This document shows positions 21,978 through 31,659 of a stretch of 64,000 bases of DNA, piece after piece (the first letter of the stretch is position 1; the number at the start of each line of letters is the position of its first letter). The position numbers were made by a program, and so were the translations under genes. The DNA is taken from positions 124,001-188,000 of the forward strand of contig JADDOH010003931.1 of NCBI GenBank assembly GCA_016648135.1. Reading direction: 5' to 3'. Source of the stretch: Agrypnia vestita (lineage: Eukaryota > Arthropoda > Insecta > Trichoptera > Phryganeidae). A model generated the notes under the pieces. The model was not told the DNA's origin. It saw only the letters and a list, made by a program, of their open reading frames with translations, and did not search any database.

Positions 21978-22040
21978 TTATATAACTCAAATCAGTGGAA
22001 TAAAACGTTGTGTATAAAGTATTGTGTTAATTATGAACTT
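21420..22040. mobile_element. Large foldback element with (TA)n inside one arm
   Basis: Terminal arms are inverted copies: ACACAACGTTTTATTCCACT followed by GATTTGAGTTATA at about 21472-21504, against its exact complement at about 21979-22011. Weaker symmetry continues outward (TTAATATGTACTCAATAATT against the complement of about 22013-22033). Further in, AAGCCCAAGCGCTTTTGATG (21508) pairs with the complement of 21879-21905. A (TA)~26 tract (21922-21974) interrupts the right arm only. No coding capacity. Confidence 0.7.
21922..21974. repeat. (TA)n microsatellite
   Basis: About 53 bases of uninterrupted alternating T and A in the right arm of the foldback element. Confidence 0.95.
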
Positions 22041-22609
22041 CCACTCTGTAAATGAAACAACGCTTCATTTATTGAGTTAATATGTTAATAATTAAAAAAA
22101 ACTTGATATAAAAGTGTGGTATTGTTTTATCATGAGCGATGTGCATAGGTATATCTAAATAATATAATTTTAATGAAAATTAACAATTCACGCCAATATG
22201 ATGTAACTTTTTTTCAAATTTACTTACATGTGACAAATTGAAGGATAGTGACATATTGTAGTATACGTGCCAATCTTCGTTTAAAAAATATTTATCGAAG
22301 ACATCGTCATAAAAAATTCACCAAGAATATCCAAAAAATATTACATCAAGTGTCCAAAACCTGTCGCTAAATTTCGAAAGATAGATTTAATCTTAAATTT
22401 TCATTTGTATGGGTCCGTGATCTTAAATGCAAAGTCAGTATGTAAGGATGTGTATAACATTAATTGTATTTTACTAATATAGTCAGTCTGCGGCTATTAT
22501 TACGTTGTATTTGCAATCTGTAGAGCATTATTATATTATTATTATATTCGTCACTAACGCTATCAGGTGACGCAGTTAATAGGCTGACATAAACATTTCA
22601 ATTGAAACG

Positions 22610-22690
22610 ATTTCGCGATAATTTTATTTGTTGTGGAAGTCAAATTTTAATTGGCATTTTGTAATTGAAGCAAGTTTATTAAAATTTCAG
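22610..22690. repeat. Short dispersed repeat I
   Basis: TTTCGCGATAATTTTATTT, then AAATTTTAA(T/C)TGGCATTTTGT and GAAG, also seen at 53022-53095. Element class unknown. Confidence 0.5.
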
Positions 22691-22699
22691 CGATTGGAG

Positions 22700-24079
22700 A
22701 TAACAGGTCAATTTTATTACTTAAAATCGGATCACGAAAATTGCAAGAACGTGAGATATTCTATTTACTATATTGTAATAATTTTACTTACATATAAAAT
22801 TTAAGCTACGAAGCATAATATAGCTTTAAAACAGTTTAAAGTGTAAAAACGCTTTACACTTAAGTACAATAAATTAAAATAAGTTACTGTTATTTTCTAA
22901 GATTGATAAATAAATTCTACGGATATTTTAAATTGATTTTTAAATAGATACCTTACAGCTAGAATTGTGTGTAGAAGTGTATTTAGTCTTAAAATAAATT
23001 CAAATTACTATTGAATTTACTGTTTCGTTTTAATATCCTTGGATGAATTTATTTAAATATATATAAACTTATGGCTAAAATACACATCTTTGCCTTGAGT
23101 TTTCCCGAAATCGTTATAAACCCTCACGTCATCATCCCTGTTAGGGCGTCCCACCCTTTTGCTGTACCTCTGAAGCCTTCCCAACCCTATTAGACAGCAG
23201 AAGGTCGCAAACAACCCTTATGCCTATTAACACGCTCGTATGAGATGAACACCAAGCTGGGGGGGGGGGGGGGGTACGAAGAAAAGCAAGTGCGATTGCC
23301 TTTTTCGATTTTAACAATTTGTCTCAATATTTTTATTTTATACATCAAGGTTGATGAATATTTTCTTGTATAATAAATTATATTTAAAAAAATGACTTTT
23401 ATGTAGGTTACCTACGAAAATTTTTTGTTGAATTCAATTGAAGAAACTTAACATTTCATTTTGGTTTTTATTTATTTATCCAACATTTATTGTTTATTGT
23501 TAATTAACTTAAGAAAAAGGTGTTGTAATAAAGTTTAAATTATATTTATATCTAAAATATTTTTTTAAAAGCCTATAAAATTATCCAGAAACGCAAGTCT
23601 CAAATAAAATCTAAAAAATGTTAATCTGTTATTGAGAATACTTGGAGGTTTGTCATAATGTATGAATATTATCAAGTTCATGATTTTCAGTGTGTAGATT
23701 AATTTTAATCGTGTTTTTATAATTTTATTAATTCTTATAATTTTATAAATCTTATTAATTTTAAAAAATATTTATAAATTTTAAGTTTTACCAAAACATA
23801 ATTACTCTGATCACGTTCGCCATTGTGGTTGGCGTGAAATAAGGGTAGACTTTTATGGGTGAATAAATTTAAGTCTTTGATCTGGTCAAGGAAAATGTGT
23901 GTTAAAAATAAAGATGACATATTGATAATACAAAAAGGTGTCAGTCCAGTGACCAAAGTAAATCTAGATAATATTTTTGTCTTACTGAAAAAACTAACAA
24001 AGTAAATAATAAAGAACCGTAAAAAAAATTTATTTATTAAAAGTTAGGTAGTTAGTAATTATTAAATGCGAGAATAAAT

Positions 24080-24080
<1 letters not shown>
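22700..24080. other. No gene recognised
   Basis: AT-rich with a G16 run (23259-23274). The minus frame 23735-23956 has no recognisable product. Confidence 0.4.

Positions 24081-24082
<2 letters not shown>

Positions 24083-24117
<35 letters not shown>
24083..24117. repeat. (AT)n microsatellite
   Basis: Alternating A/T run of about 34 bases. Confidence 0.9.
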
Positions 24118-24118
<1 letters not shown>

Positions 24119-24159
24119 TTGTACTATATGAAATAAAACATAATAAATTCATTTATTTA

Positions 24160-24325
24160 TAGTTTTTGTATTTAGTTTGTAGAACTCCATGTATACTTTT
24201 AATGAAATTTAAAATAAATTAAATTTTAATTAATATTATTAATTTCTGCAGGTTAAGTATTGTTTTAAATGTGACAGCTGTTTCGGCTTGTAAGGCCATT
24301 ATCAAACAGTAAAATATATATAAAT
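24160..24325 (-). repeat. Dispersed repeat G, copy 2, with best hammerhead-like core
   Basis: The minus-strand core (24272-24307) reads TTGATAATGGC, loop, GCCGAAACAGCTGTC. A GGC/GCC stem is followed directly by GAAAC and the palindrome ACAGCTGT, the minimal stem III arrangement described for hammerheads of Penelope-like elements and retrozymes. The first core, TTGATAA, differs at two positions from CUGAUGA. The downstream blocks (ACTTAACCTGCAG, AATTAATAATATT) match the copies at 3290 and 35510. Confidence 0.6.
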
Positions 24326-24329
24326 CATC

Positions 24330-25730
24330 AATTATTGAAACAAATAAACATAAATAAAAAATAATATTTCACAGAATTTATAGTTATGAATTTGCTAATT
24401 ATGTACATGCCCCTGGTATGAATACATAAAGCATTTTCCACGTTATTTCTCTTAAAGCGTACCTTGAATTTCTTTGCACAGTACCTAAATTAATAAGAAA
24501 ATCGTGCATTTAAGTTTTGTACTATATAAAACGTGTTTTTATTCGAATACTAAGTTTGTTTTATTAAACACATACATATTTTAACATATTAAATAATTTT
24601 ATATTTGGTATGTTAAAAGCGTGTAGTCGTGAAGATTGTATATGCAATAAAAATATACGAAATATTCGATAACATTATCTTGAATAGACTTTACAAAGCC
24701 GTGAAATTAAATTATCGCGCGTTTTAAAATAACATTTTTATAGTCAAAATCTACCAATATACTAATAATAATAATTCCAAGAAGGATATTCTTTTTTATC
24801 TTAATGCACAAAATATAATAAACAAAGCTATTTAGGGAGTTAATAGAAAAAATAAATTACAAAATCTAAACACTTTAAATGAGCACTAATAAAGTCGTTA
24901 AAAACGTTTTGGTGGGGTAATAAATAAGCATTTTGGTGTTGGGTGATGTAAAAAAGTCACAGTAAATATTTTATGATACTAATCCAAAATACAGTACCCA
25001 CGTGCTTGATAAGCTATTTTCACATAATAATTAGTTACCTTAGAGGTTCAATAAATTATATCAAAAAGGCTTAATAATTATTATTAGACCTGTGTTGTTT
25101 TAAATTACAACAGAGACTGTTTAAGTATTTTTAATTCTCAAAATGCGCCGTAAATATATTTAAAAATAATAAAAAATACGCTGGTTCTTATTTGAAAATG
25201 TACTTCAATGTGTCCAGTTTTTAGATTTATTTTAAATCCGACGCGAATCGCCGGACTCTTGCAGTGTTGGGGCAAATTTGATCAAAAGATCGGAATCTAA
25301 AATAATAATAAAATAAATAGTAATAATCCTTCTAATCGTAATTCGAAGGACGGGTTAATAGGATTACATTTATTGCGCGTATACGAGAAATTGGAAGGCA
25401 AAGGAAAGTTCGACTTAACCTGACGACAACACTTCTTTCTTTGAGTAACTAGAAACTTGGATCACACTCCGATTGACGAAGTAGCGATGCACTTTCCACA
25501 GCACCTACCAATACACCAGGAGGTGCTCGGAGTCAACGTATTTTTTAGAACAAAACAAACATATTTCAAAAGGGATATTCTCGTACCCAATTGAGAAAAA
25601 TGTTTCAAATATATGTCTTAACTATAACTTTCATAACTGTAAAACAGTAATGGAAAATAATTAAAAAACGATATTTTGGTACGTGATAAAATTAAAGTTT
25701 TTTGAAATCTTGTACTCAAGGTGCGATGCA
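24330..25730. other. No gene recognised
   Basis: AT-rich spacer without coding signal. Confidence 0.4.
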
Positions 25731-25734
25731 TGTT

Positions 25735-26060
25735 TCTCAGGGTCCTAGAGTGCAATATAACAAAATTGGGGTTGACAAAGCAGGAAGTGTCATTATTTTG
25801 CGCCGGCTCTAAATAATAACAGTGTGAGCAAAATTTGGTCTAGGCAGGGGAGAGTGAGATATTCGGGGGAATAAATCCTACAATATCCTTAGAATCCTGG
25901 AGTGCAATTGAACAAAATTTGGATGACGTTAAATATACGAGAACACACATTTATGTCATGGGCACGTGGTGGAGTGGCCAGAGGGAGGGGGTATTGTGCC
26001 TTTAATTTGCTCAGAGTCTTAAAGGGTGGTCACAAGTTTTTGCAAAATTTGGTTTAACTG
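25735..26060. repeat. Degenerate tandem repeat, about 120-150-base period
   Basis: Three related units start at about 25738, 25886 and 26010, each with a CAGGGTCCTAGAGTGCAAT-like head then ACAAAATTTGG. A fourth, isolated CAGGGTCCTAAAAA is at about 55483. Old satellite-like array or transposon tail. Confidence 0.5.
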
Positions 26061-26149
26061 TTAAAGGGATAAAGATAAACTTATATGCGCATAAGATTTT
26101 TTTTAAATATCGAATTAAAGTATATCAAGAAGGCTGCTATTGGTGAAAC

Positions 26150-26355
26150 CTTCGCACCACCCGGTACCATCTTTATCTTCCGAACGGAGCCACGACGTGA
26201 GAGGCGATCCGGAGGCAGTTTGGGACACCTACAGGCAGTTTAGAATCAATAGTCGGCAATTAGGGTTGGCTAACTCGGTGATTTAGATCGGGCCCGAGAT
26301 ACGGGCGGCATCTAGCGGCGGCGGCGAGAACCAGCGCTCCGGGAACCTCGAGTCA
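26150..26355. other. GC-rich block
   Basis: CpG-bearing stretch with AGCGGCGGCGGCGAG and CTCCGGGAACCTCGAG in AT-rich surroundings. No convincing open frame. Could be regulatory or an old exon. Confidence 0.25.
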
Positions 26356-26665
26356 TTCCGAATTCACTCTGAAACATTGAGAGCCGTAAAACGACCGTTA
26401 TGTGAAAAAAAATTGCGTTGTCAAATATTCTAAAAGATAAGTAGCATAGAAAAATGTACGCTTCTCCATAAATATAGCATTCCTGACACTGTAAGCAATA
26501 GTGCGCAAACAAATTTAATTATTTTGTTGTTTAAAAATCCCATTTATGAATATTCCAAACGCAATTATTTGAATAATTAATATCTACATATACATAATAT
26601 AAAATATTTTTTAAACCAAAATAAACTCAATTTTGAATAATAAAAGAATAAGAATCTCATATTAT

Positions 26666-27137
26666 TGTTACCGATTCATGGTGGTGGGGGATGAAATGAA
26701 ACAGTTAAATCAATTGAATTTTTATTTTATACACAAAGTCATTGGACTCACCATATCGTAATTCACATTAATCCTAACTCGAGAATCTTTCACTTGTCTG
26801 TGGAATACTTTATTACCGTTTCTATCAAACTGATTCATTACTATAATACTTCTCGCACGCAGATGGGTACCCTGGTTCTTTAATGGTTGGTCGTCATATT
26901 CACACCGAATCGTCCGCTCGTTTATCTATGGTTTTTCGCTAAATGTTAAATAAATATTATTGCGCCGCGCGGTGTCGCCGCTGTATATATAAGGTTTCAG
27001 ACTCAAGAAACTTCGCGAATACAATCGCGTTTTCCATCGATTTCTAGTTTTTTCCAATTTATTCTAAAAAGTCCAGAGTATTGTCCATTGTATGCGTACT
27101 ACCTGCTATTCTCTTTGTTTCTAGCATCTCGTGACCA
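26666..27137 (-). mobile_element. LTR family F, minus strand
   Basis: Plus-strand ends are TGTTACCGATTC and CTCGTGACCA, i.e. TG...CA. Related to the solo LTR at 43604 through CAGTCATTGGA(C)-like, CTGTGGAATACTTTAT and CGCGAATAC blocks. TATATATAAGG lies at about 26979. The flanks show no clear target duplication. Internal region absent. Confidence 0.6.
27007..27019 (-). promoter_or_regulatory. Heat-shock element, 3 units, in LTR
   Basis: GAAacTTCgcGAA, perfect phase, about 25 bases from the TATA-type sequence, upstream of it in the minus orientation. Same relative place as the 16491-16508 element. Confidence 0.7.
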
Positions 27138-27139
27138 AA

Positions 27140-27945
27140 AAAATCCCACCTGAAAACAGAATTATCCTAGTGAGGGGGCATTATCAATATTACTGTCAAA
27201 ATAAAACTGTATTATATTCATATCCACGATCCCTACCTATACCTACTATCGAGTCCGATTTTTTTAAAATCTTTAATTATAAAATTTAGTCAATATTTTC
27301 GGAAGTTATATATAAATTGATTTTTCGTTTAAAACAAAGCATTTATTAAAAAGAAAATTAGACTTTTTTAACATTATTCGAAAATGTAGAGTAAATCGGA
27401 TGGTTTAAGATACTAACTTTTTGCAGATTCGACGTATACTTAGTAACAACAAATACATAAATATGATTTCATAAACGCCGTCTTTTTACGCTTGTAAAGT
27501 GCGTGTAATCATGTGCATACCCTGTCATGATATGCAGATTACGCACGTTTACTCACTCATGGCATTCAAAAGGTTAAGAACGTGAAGGGGACCCATCACA
27601 TACCCTGGGCCGTGTTATGCGCAGAGCGTCCTTATCGGCCCAGCACGTTCGCCGCCTAGTTGGCATTATTTTAATGCTAAACGCAGCCTCCTCGCCAAGC
27701 CACAGGCAGGGCAATACGCAATCCTGTGATCTGGAGATCTGCCATCCAAACCCTTCACTGTACGAGTGTCTTTATTAAGAAAAATGTACACAATAATATA
27801 ACAAAGGCAATAGATACAGATGAGTAAGAACGATAAAATAAGCAGAGTAATGATACATGTATAAATACAGGTCATTGGTAGAAGATTGAACATCGCAATA
27901 GCGTAAATATAAAAGTGCAAAGAAAAGAACAGTAGATTATAATGG
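27140..27945. other. No gene recognised
   Basis: AT-rich. The frame at 27666-27920 (minus) has a hydrophobic, AT-driven composition and no recognisable product. Confidence 0.4.
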
Positions 27946-28022
27946 AAAATATTGTAACGAAGCTAAAAAGAATCACGCAATCATGTCAAGTGACAGTTGT
28001 TTGAAATGATCACAATATTAGC

Positions 28023-28035
28023 GAAGATTCCAGAA
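28023..28035 (+). promoter_or_regulatory. Heat-shock element, 3 units, LTR-1 U3
   Basis: GAAgaTTCcaGAA, perfect phase, about 115 bases upstream of TATA. A 2-unit TTCtcGAA lies at 28098-28105. The matching place in the 61.3-kb copy (61340-61352) keeps 8 of 9 key bases. Confidence 0.7.
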
Positions 28036-28279
28036 CGGCCTAGCATAATCTACGGCTTACGAGAAACATCTCCAAAAGTCTGGAAAACGCGAGTAACTTC
28101 TCGAAAACGCGGAAAACGTCTCTGAATTTCGATATCAGCATTAGAAAATATAAATAGGCACACGGAAGTAAGGACGAGTCAGTTGTTTTGGGCTCGCGCG
28201 TTTGACAGCGATAATAGAAGCGAAGGTATACGCGAATCGCGAGTTGCCAGGACGGTCAGGCGAGCCGTAATTCGACAGC

Positions 28280-28297
28280 GAAGATTCTGGAAAGTTC
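28280..28297 (+). promoter_or_regulatory. Heat-shock element, 4 units, LTR-1 downstream part
   Basis: GAAgaTTCtgGAAagTTC: four perfect units at 5-bp pitch, about 130 bases downstream of the TATA-like box. Confidence 0.7.
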
Positions 28298-28470
28298 TTA
28301 CGTAGCGAAATTAATAAGTGCGGAAATTGTACGGAATGTCCTAGTGAATAGTGAACTTAAATAAGCGACTTTGTAAGTTAGTTTTATTAATTAATCGGTA
28401 TTCAATAAATCCTGTATTAAATCTCAGCGCTTTCATTAATTCCTCCTGCAGCCACGACACGTGGCAATAT

Positions 28471-29010
28471 AATGGAGGTTAAGAACTAACGCCTTCAGGA
28501 CTTGTGACTTCGGAAGGCTTCACTGTGCGTACTGTCAGTACGGGGTTTGAGCAGCGCTGATCAGCGCAGCCTCAGAGGCCGCCCGGAAACCCGTTTTTAT
28601 TTTCGAACACTTTATTCAAACGATCCCACTCTCGGGAGATACATTCGACAAGGCGCTCATTTCAATCCTTAATTATTCAATTATTTTTTGTAGGTTGTAT
28701 TTTTTATTGTAATTGCTATCAACGGGTCGGCCCGTTTGAGAAATCAGGCACTTTTGTATTTTATTACTTTTAAAGAATCCACTTAATCTGTTTGCGTAAC
28801 TCGGAAGACACTTGAATATTTTCAAACGAAAATAAGGTTGTTTTTCTTTTTTTACCAAACTTGGGACATCATTAATGCGCGAGTACTTTGGTAGGTATCT
28901 ATTTCCCGGCAACAAAGTAATGAGAAATGTACGGGAAAATTCACATTATTTATGCGTATTAAAAAAATAAATGACATTGAAGACTAAAGATTTTATATAT
29001 AATTGTTGTA
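28471..29010. other. Spacer with a GC-rich part
   Basis: 28490-28600 is GC-richer and contains the palindrome GCGCTGATCAGCGC (28553-28566). The minus frame 28673-28915 has no recognisable product. It lies between two oppositely oriented LTR-1 pieces. Confidence 0.4.
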
Positions 29011-29011
29011 T

Positions 29012-29160
29012 ACTGTCACGTGTCGTGGCTGCGGGAGACAAATTGAAAACACTGAAAATTTATTACTTATTAGCGATATATTAAGTAATGATTAATTTAT
29101 TAATTATTAATTAATTATTTAATTAATTAACACGAATTGAACTTAGAGCTATTCTTTTAC
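29012..29160 (-). mobile_element. LTR-1 3'-end fragment
   Basis: Plus strand TGTCACGTGTCGTGGCTGC, then GAAAACACTGAAAATTTATT and a TTAATTAATT-rich block, the complement of the LTR-1 3' end. It decays past about 29160. Confidence 0.65.
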
Positions 29161-29620
29161 TTACACTACTTCAGTACATCACTCCTATATGTCTTAATAT
29201 TTTCCTTCTCTCTCAACCCCATTTCCAACATCCTCATATTTTCTTTCGACCCTTATAGTCCACCCTACTCCCCTACTATTATCTTTATCTTTCCCTTTCG
29301 CTTCACGTTGTCGTCACTTACAAATGTATGACTTTCTTATCGGTTTACATCTTTTCGATATGTTTTGATATTGTACACTCCGAACTATTGAGAACCCCCA
29401 ACAAACAAAAAATAAAACACATACTTCTGTACTCCAAGAATTTATAATTACTGAAAGACGTTTGATGACATGCGAGAGAAGTATTCTTACATACCTACTT
29501 TGGATATTGCCAGAAATGACTATGGGCGTCTCAAGAAACTCATAATCACAGAAGCAATGGTCTTCTACGAGACGTATATACTAGATGACTTATTGTGCAT
29601 CAATCTCCATGAACCAGGAT
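29161..29620. other. No gene recognised
   Basis: AT- and pyrimidine-rich. Frames at 29137-29331 and 29470-29736 have no recognisable product; the latter runs into the LINE tail. Confidence 0.4.
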
Positions 29621-29626
29621 CCTCAA

Positions 29627-30290
29627 CATTAATAATAATAATAATATTTGGATATTTATATAGCTCCGTTTTCGCAAATACTCACCTCAAGGGCGCTTTA
29701 CACATAAAATTATCTTACAAAACAACTTACTGCTAAAAAAACTAATTTACTATTACTTATTCACTAGGTTCATGCAAGAAATGAAATTAATGTATAATAC
29801 TATAATAGTTGGGAGTGCCTGAAAGAATTAGGTGTTTTCGCGAAGTGCACAATAAGAGAGGAAAACATTGGCTAGTGTTGTTGTGGTCAGATTCTATAGG
29901 TTTTTAAAGGATTGTCTAAATAAATGCGTCTTAAGTTATTTTTTGAACTGCGGTAATCTGTCTGTTTGTCTAAGTTTATTAGGTAGTTTTTTCCATAACT
30001 TTGGTCCAGCCAACGCGAAAGCACGATCACCGAAATTAGTTTTGTGGACGCGATTTACTTCAGCTAACCTATTTGTATTAGATGTTGATGCTGAGCGAAG
30101 TGTTAGTTGTCTCTTATTTGAGGAGAATGGAATGCAGAAGTTGGTTATGTACTGAGGGGCCATTTTGTGAAAAGCTTTAAATATTGTAAGGCAAAGTTTA
30201 TATTCAATCCTCTCTGGACATTTAAGCCAGTGAAGATTTTGAAGATGGTGTGAGATGTGCGCAACTTTGAAACGCCGCTAATGAGTGATT
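29627..30290 (-). mobile_element. CR1/L2-like LINE 3' end, copy 1
   Basis: Minus-strand reading: HLQNLHWLKCPERIEYKLCL, then TIFKAFHKMAPQYITNFC, VNRVHKTNFGDRAFALAGPK and LWKKLPNKLR. This is the classic C-terminal segment of CR1/L2-group reverse transcriptases (LHWLPV, APQY, GDRAFS..AP.LWN.LP). The non-coding tail includes CTTGAGGTGAGTATTTGCG and ends in a (TAT)n run (29629-29648). A frameshift separates the LHWL block from the rest. 5'-truncated. Confidence 0.85.
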
Positions 30291-30294
30291 AAGT

Positions 30295-30685
30295 TCACAG
30301 TGAAGAAGAGGAAGACACAAGCATTATAATTATGTCTGGAATGTGTGATCAAATTTTCATCCCGATGCTAGCGAATAATCTTGCAAGCCGGTCGATTAAA
30401 AAAACTCTTATTATTATTTATTTTAAGTTTGTCGTCTTAATTGCCCCTACATATCTCCCCGCGGCTTGTTATGCTAATACGGAGGGTAGATCTTCCATTG
30501 ACTGACCGCCTACGCGGTACAAGCGGGATAAATTAGCAGCACTCCATTATCGGTTCGGCAATCTAAGCAAACGTATTTTGTATTTCTACTAGAAGCTTTC
30601 ACACACATATTAAAAATATTTAAAAAAAATGTTGTAATAATCATTATTTAACTGTACCTACTTTATATTCATCAAAACTACTTAC
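30295..30685. other. No gene recognised
   Basis: Mixed composition, with a GC-balanced part at 30440-30560. No coding signal. Confidence 0.35.
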
Positions 30686-31058
30686 CTTCACGCAGTTTCT
30701 CCGTGGGTGCAAGCAGAGAGGATAGAGCGCCTGACATACAACTCTCGCCTCATCCACATTCATACGTCTTCGCATGCAAGCTCGCCGGTTGTTGAGGCTT
30801 CTAACAGGACCATCTTCTCTATCTGGTTAATCTGGTCATGCCACGCCTTCCACGGTCGCTCTCTCTTTCTGACGCCATCAACTCTTGCATTATATATCTT
30901 TCTTACCATTCATTTCTCATTCATTCGCTCAACATGCCCAAACTATCTGAGCGACCCTTTTTTAATTCTATTAATTATCCTAATATCAGCATTACATTCA
31001 TTCCTAATATCTTCATTCATTGACAAATTTATTTATTTTAGAGTAAAGAATGAAGAAA
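30686..31058 (-). mobile_element. LINE family A 3' end with 5' inversion
   Basis: 30686-31020 is the minus-strand 3' end of family A: complement GCGTCAGAAAGAGAGAGCGA, CATGACCAGATTAACCAGAT and so on, ending in a short TAAGTAG-type tail. Directly at its 5' side, 31021-31058 reads in the opposite orientation: TGACAAATTTATTTATTTTA then GAGTAAAGAATGAAGA. This matches the plus-strand family A segment at 58535-58570 that immediately precedes the breakpoint. That is the structure expected from twin priming. Confidence 0.75.
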
Positions 31059-31109
31059 CTTGTTATAAGCTCAATTAAAACTATCATAAGTTCATTATAT
31101 AATATATAC

Positions 31110-31653
31110 AGGGTTATTTGGAAAATATTAATAATCTCGCAGGGCTATATTCCTGCTTTGATTATGAGTCGAAAATGTTCAAGCTATTATGACCTAATAT
31201 AATATATAATAGTTAAGGTGATATGCCACATCAAAGTTTGCATTTTTTTTCAGTATTTGTGACTTCTTTTTTGTAAAACGTTAGACTATCATTACAGTAA
31301 TTCATATCGATTACGAAAAATTCATTCGTTTCAATACATGTTAAATAAAATGATAAAAACCCTGAAAAATTCCAATTGGAATGTTTTCCAATTGGAATTT
31401 GAAGATTTTTATTTTTTTATTTGACTTGTATTAAAGCGAATGAATTTTTCGATATACGTTATTTTTCGATATACGTATTCGATATACGTTACTGTAATGA
31501 TAGTCCAACGTTTCACAAAAAATAAGTCAGAAATATTGAAAAGAAATGCAAACTTTGATGTCGCATGTCTCCTTAATAGCTTGAACATTTTCGACTCATA
31601 AACAAGGCGGGAATATAGTCCTGCTAGGTTATTATGGTTTCCAAATAACCCTG
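31110..31653. mobile_element. Foldback MITE-P, copy 1
   Basis: Begins CAGGGTTATTTGGAAAA and ends with its complement TTTCCAAATAACCCTG, flanked by TATA on both sides (TA target duplication likely). The two halves are inverted copies of each other over ~250 bases each, meeting near paired TTCCAATTGGAA motifs at about 31370-31400. No coding capacity. TIR start and TA target suggest Tc1/mariner mobilisation; inferred. Confidence 0.85.
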
Positions 31654-31659
31654 TATACT

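Larger units (their letters stand above)
27953..28466 (+). mobile_element. Solo LTR, family LTR-1
   Basis: Starts TGTAACGAAGC and ends CACGTGGCA. ATAT lies on both sides (27949-27952 and 28467-28470), a 4-bp target duplication. TATA-like TATAAATAGG is at 28151 and AATAAA at 28404. It matches 61284-61856 along its length: TGTAACGA(A/G)GCTAAAAAGAAT, CTAGC(A/G)TAATCTACGGCTT, ATTCATTCCTC and GCAGCCACGA. No gag/pol follows, so a solo LTR left by recombination is likely. Gypsy-type is plausible from the 4-bp duplication, not proven. Confidence 0.75.

Noticed and set aside
28467..28600. Primer-binding site and gag leader after LTR-1, making a full element
   Set aside because: TGGAGGTTAAG follows the LTR, but ATAT flanks both sides and the second solo LTR is followed by different sequence. 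Solo LTR preferred.
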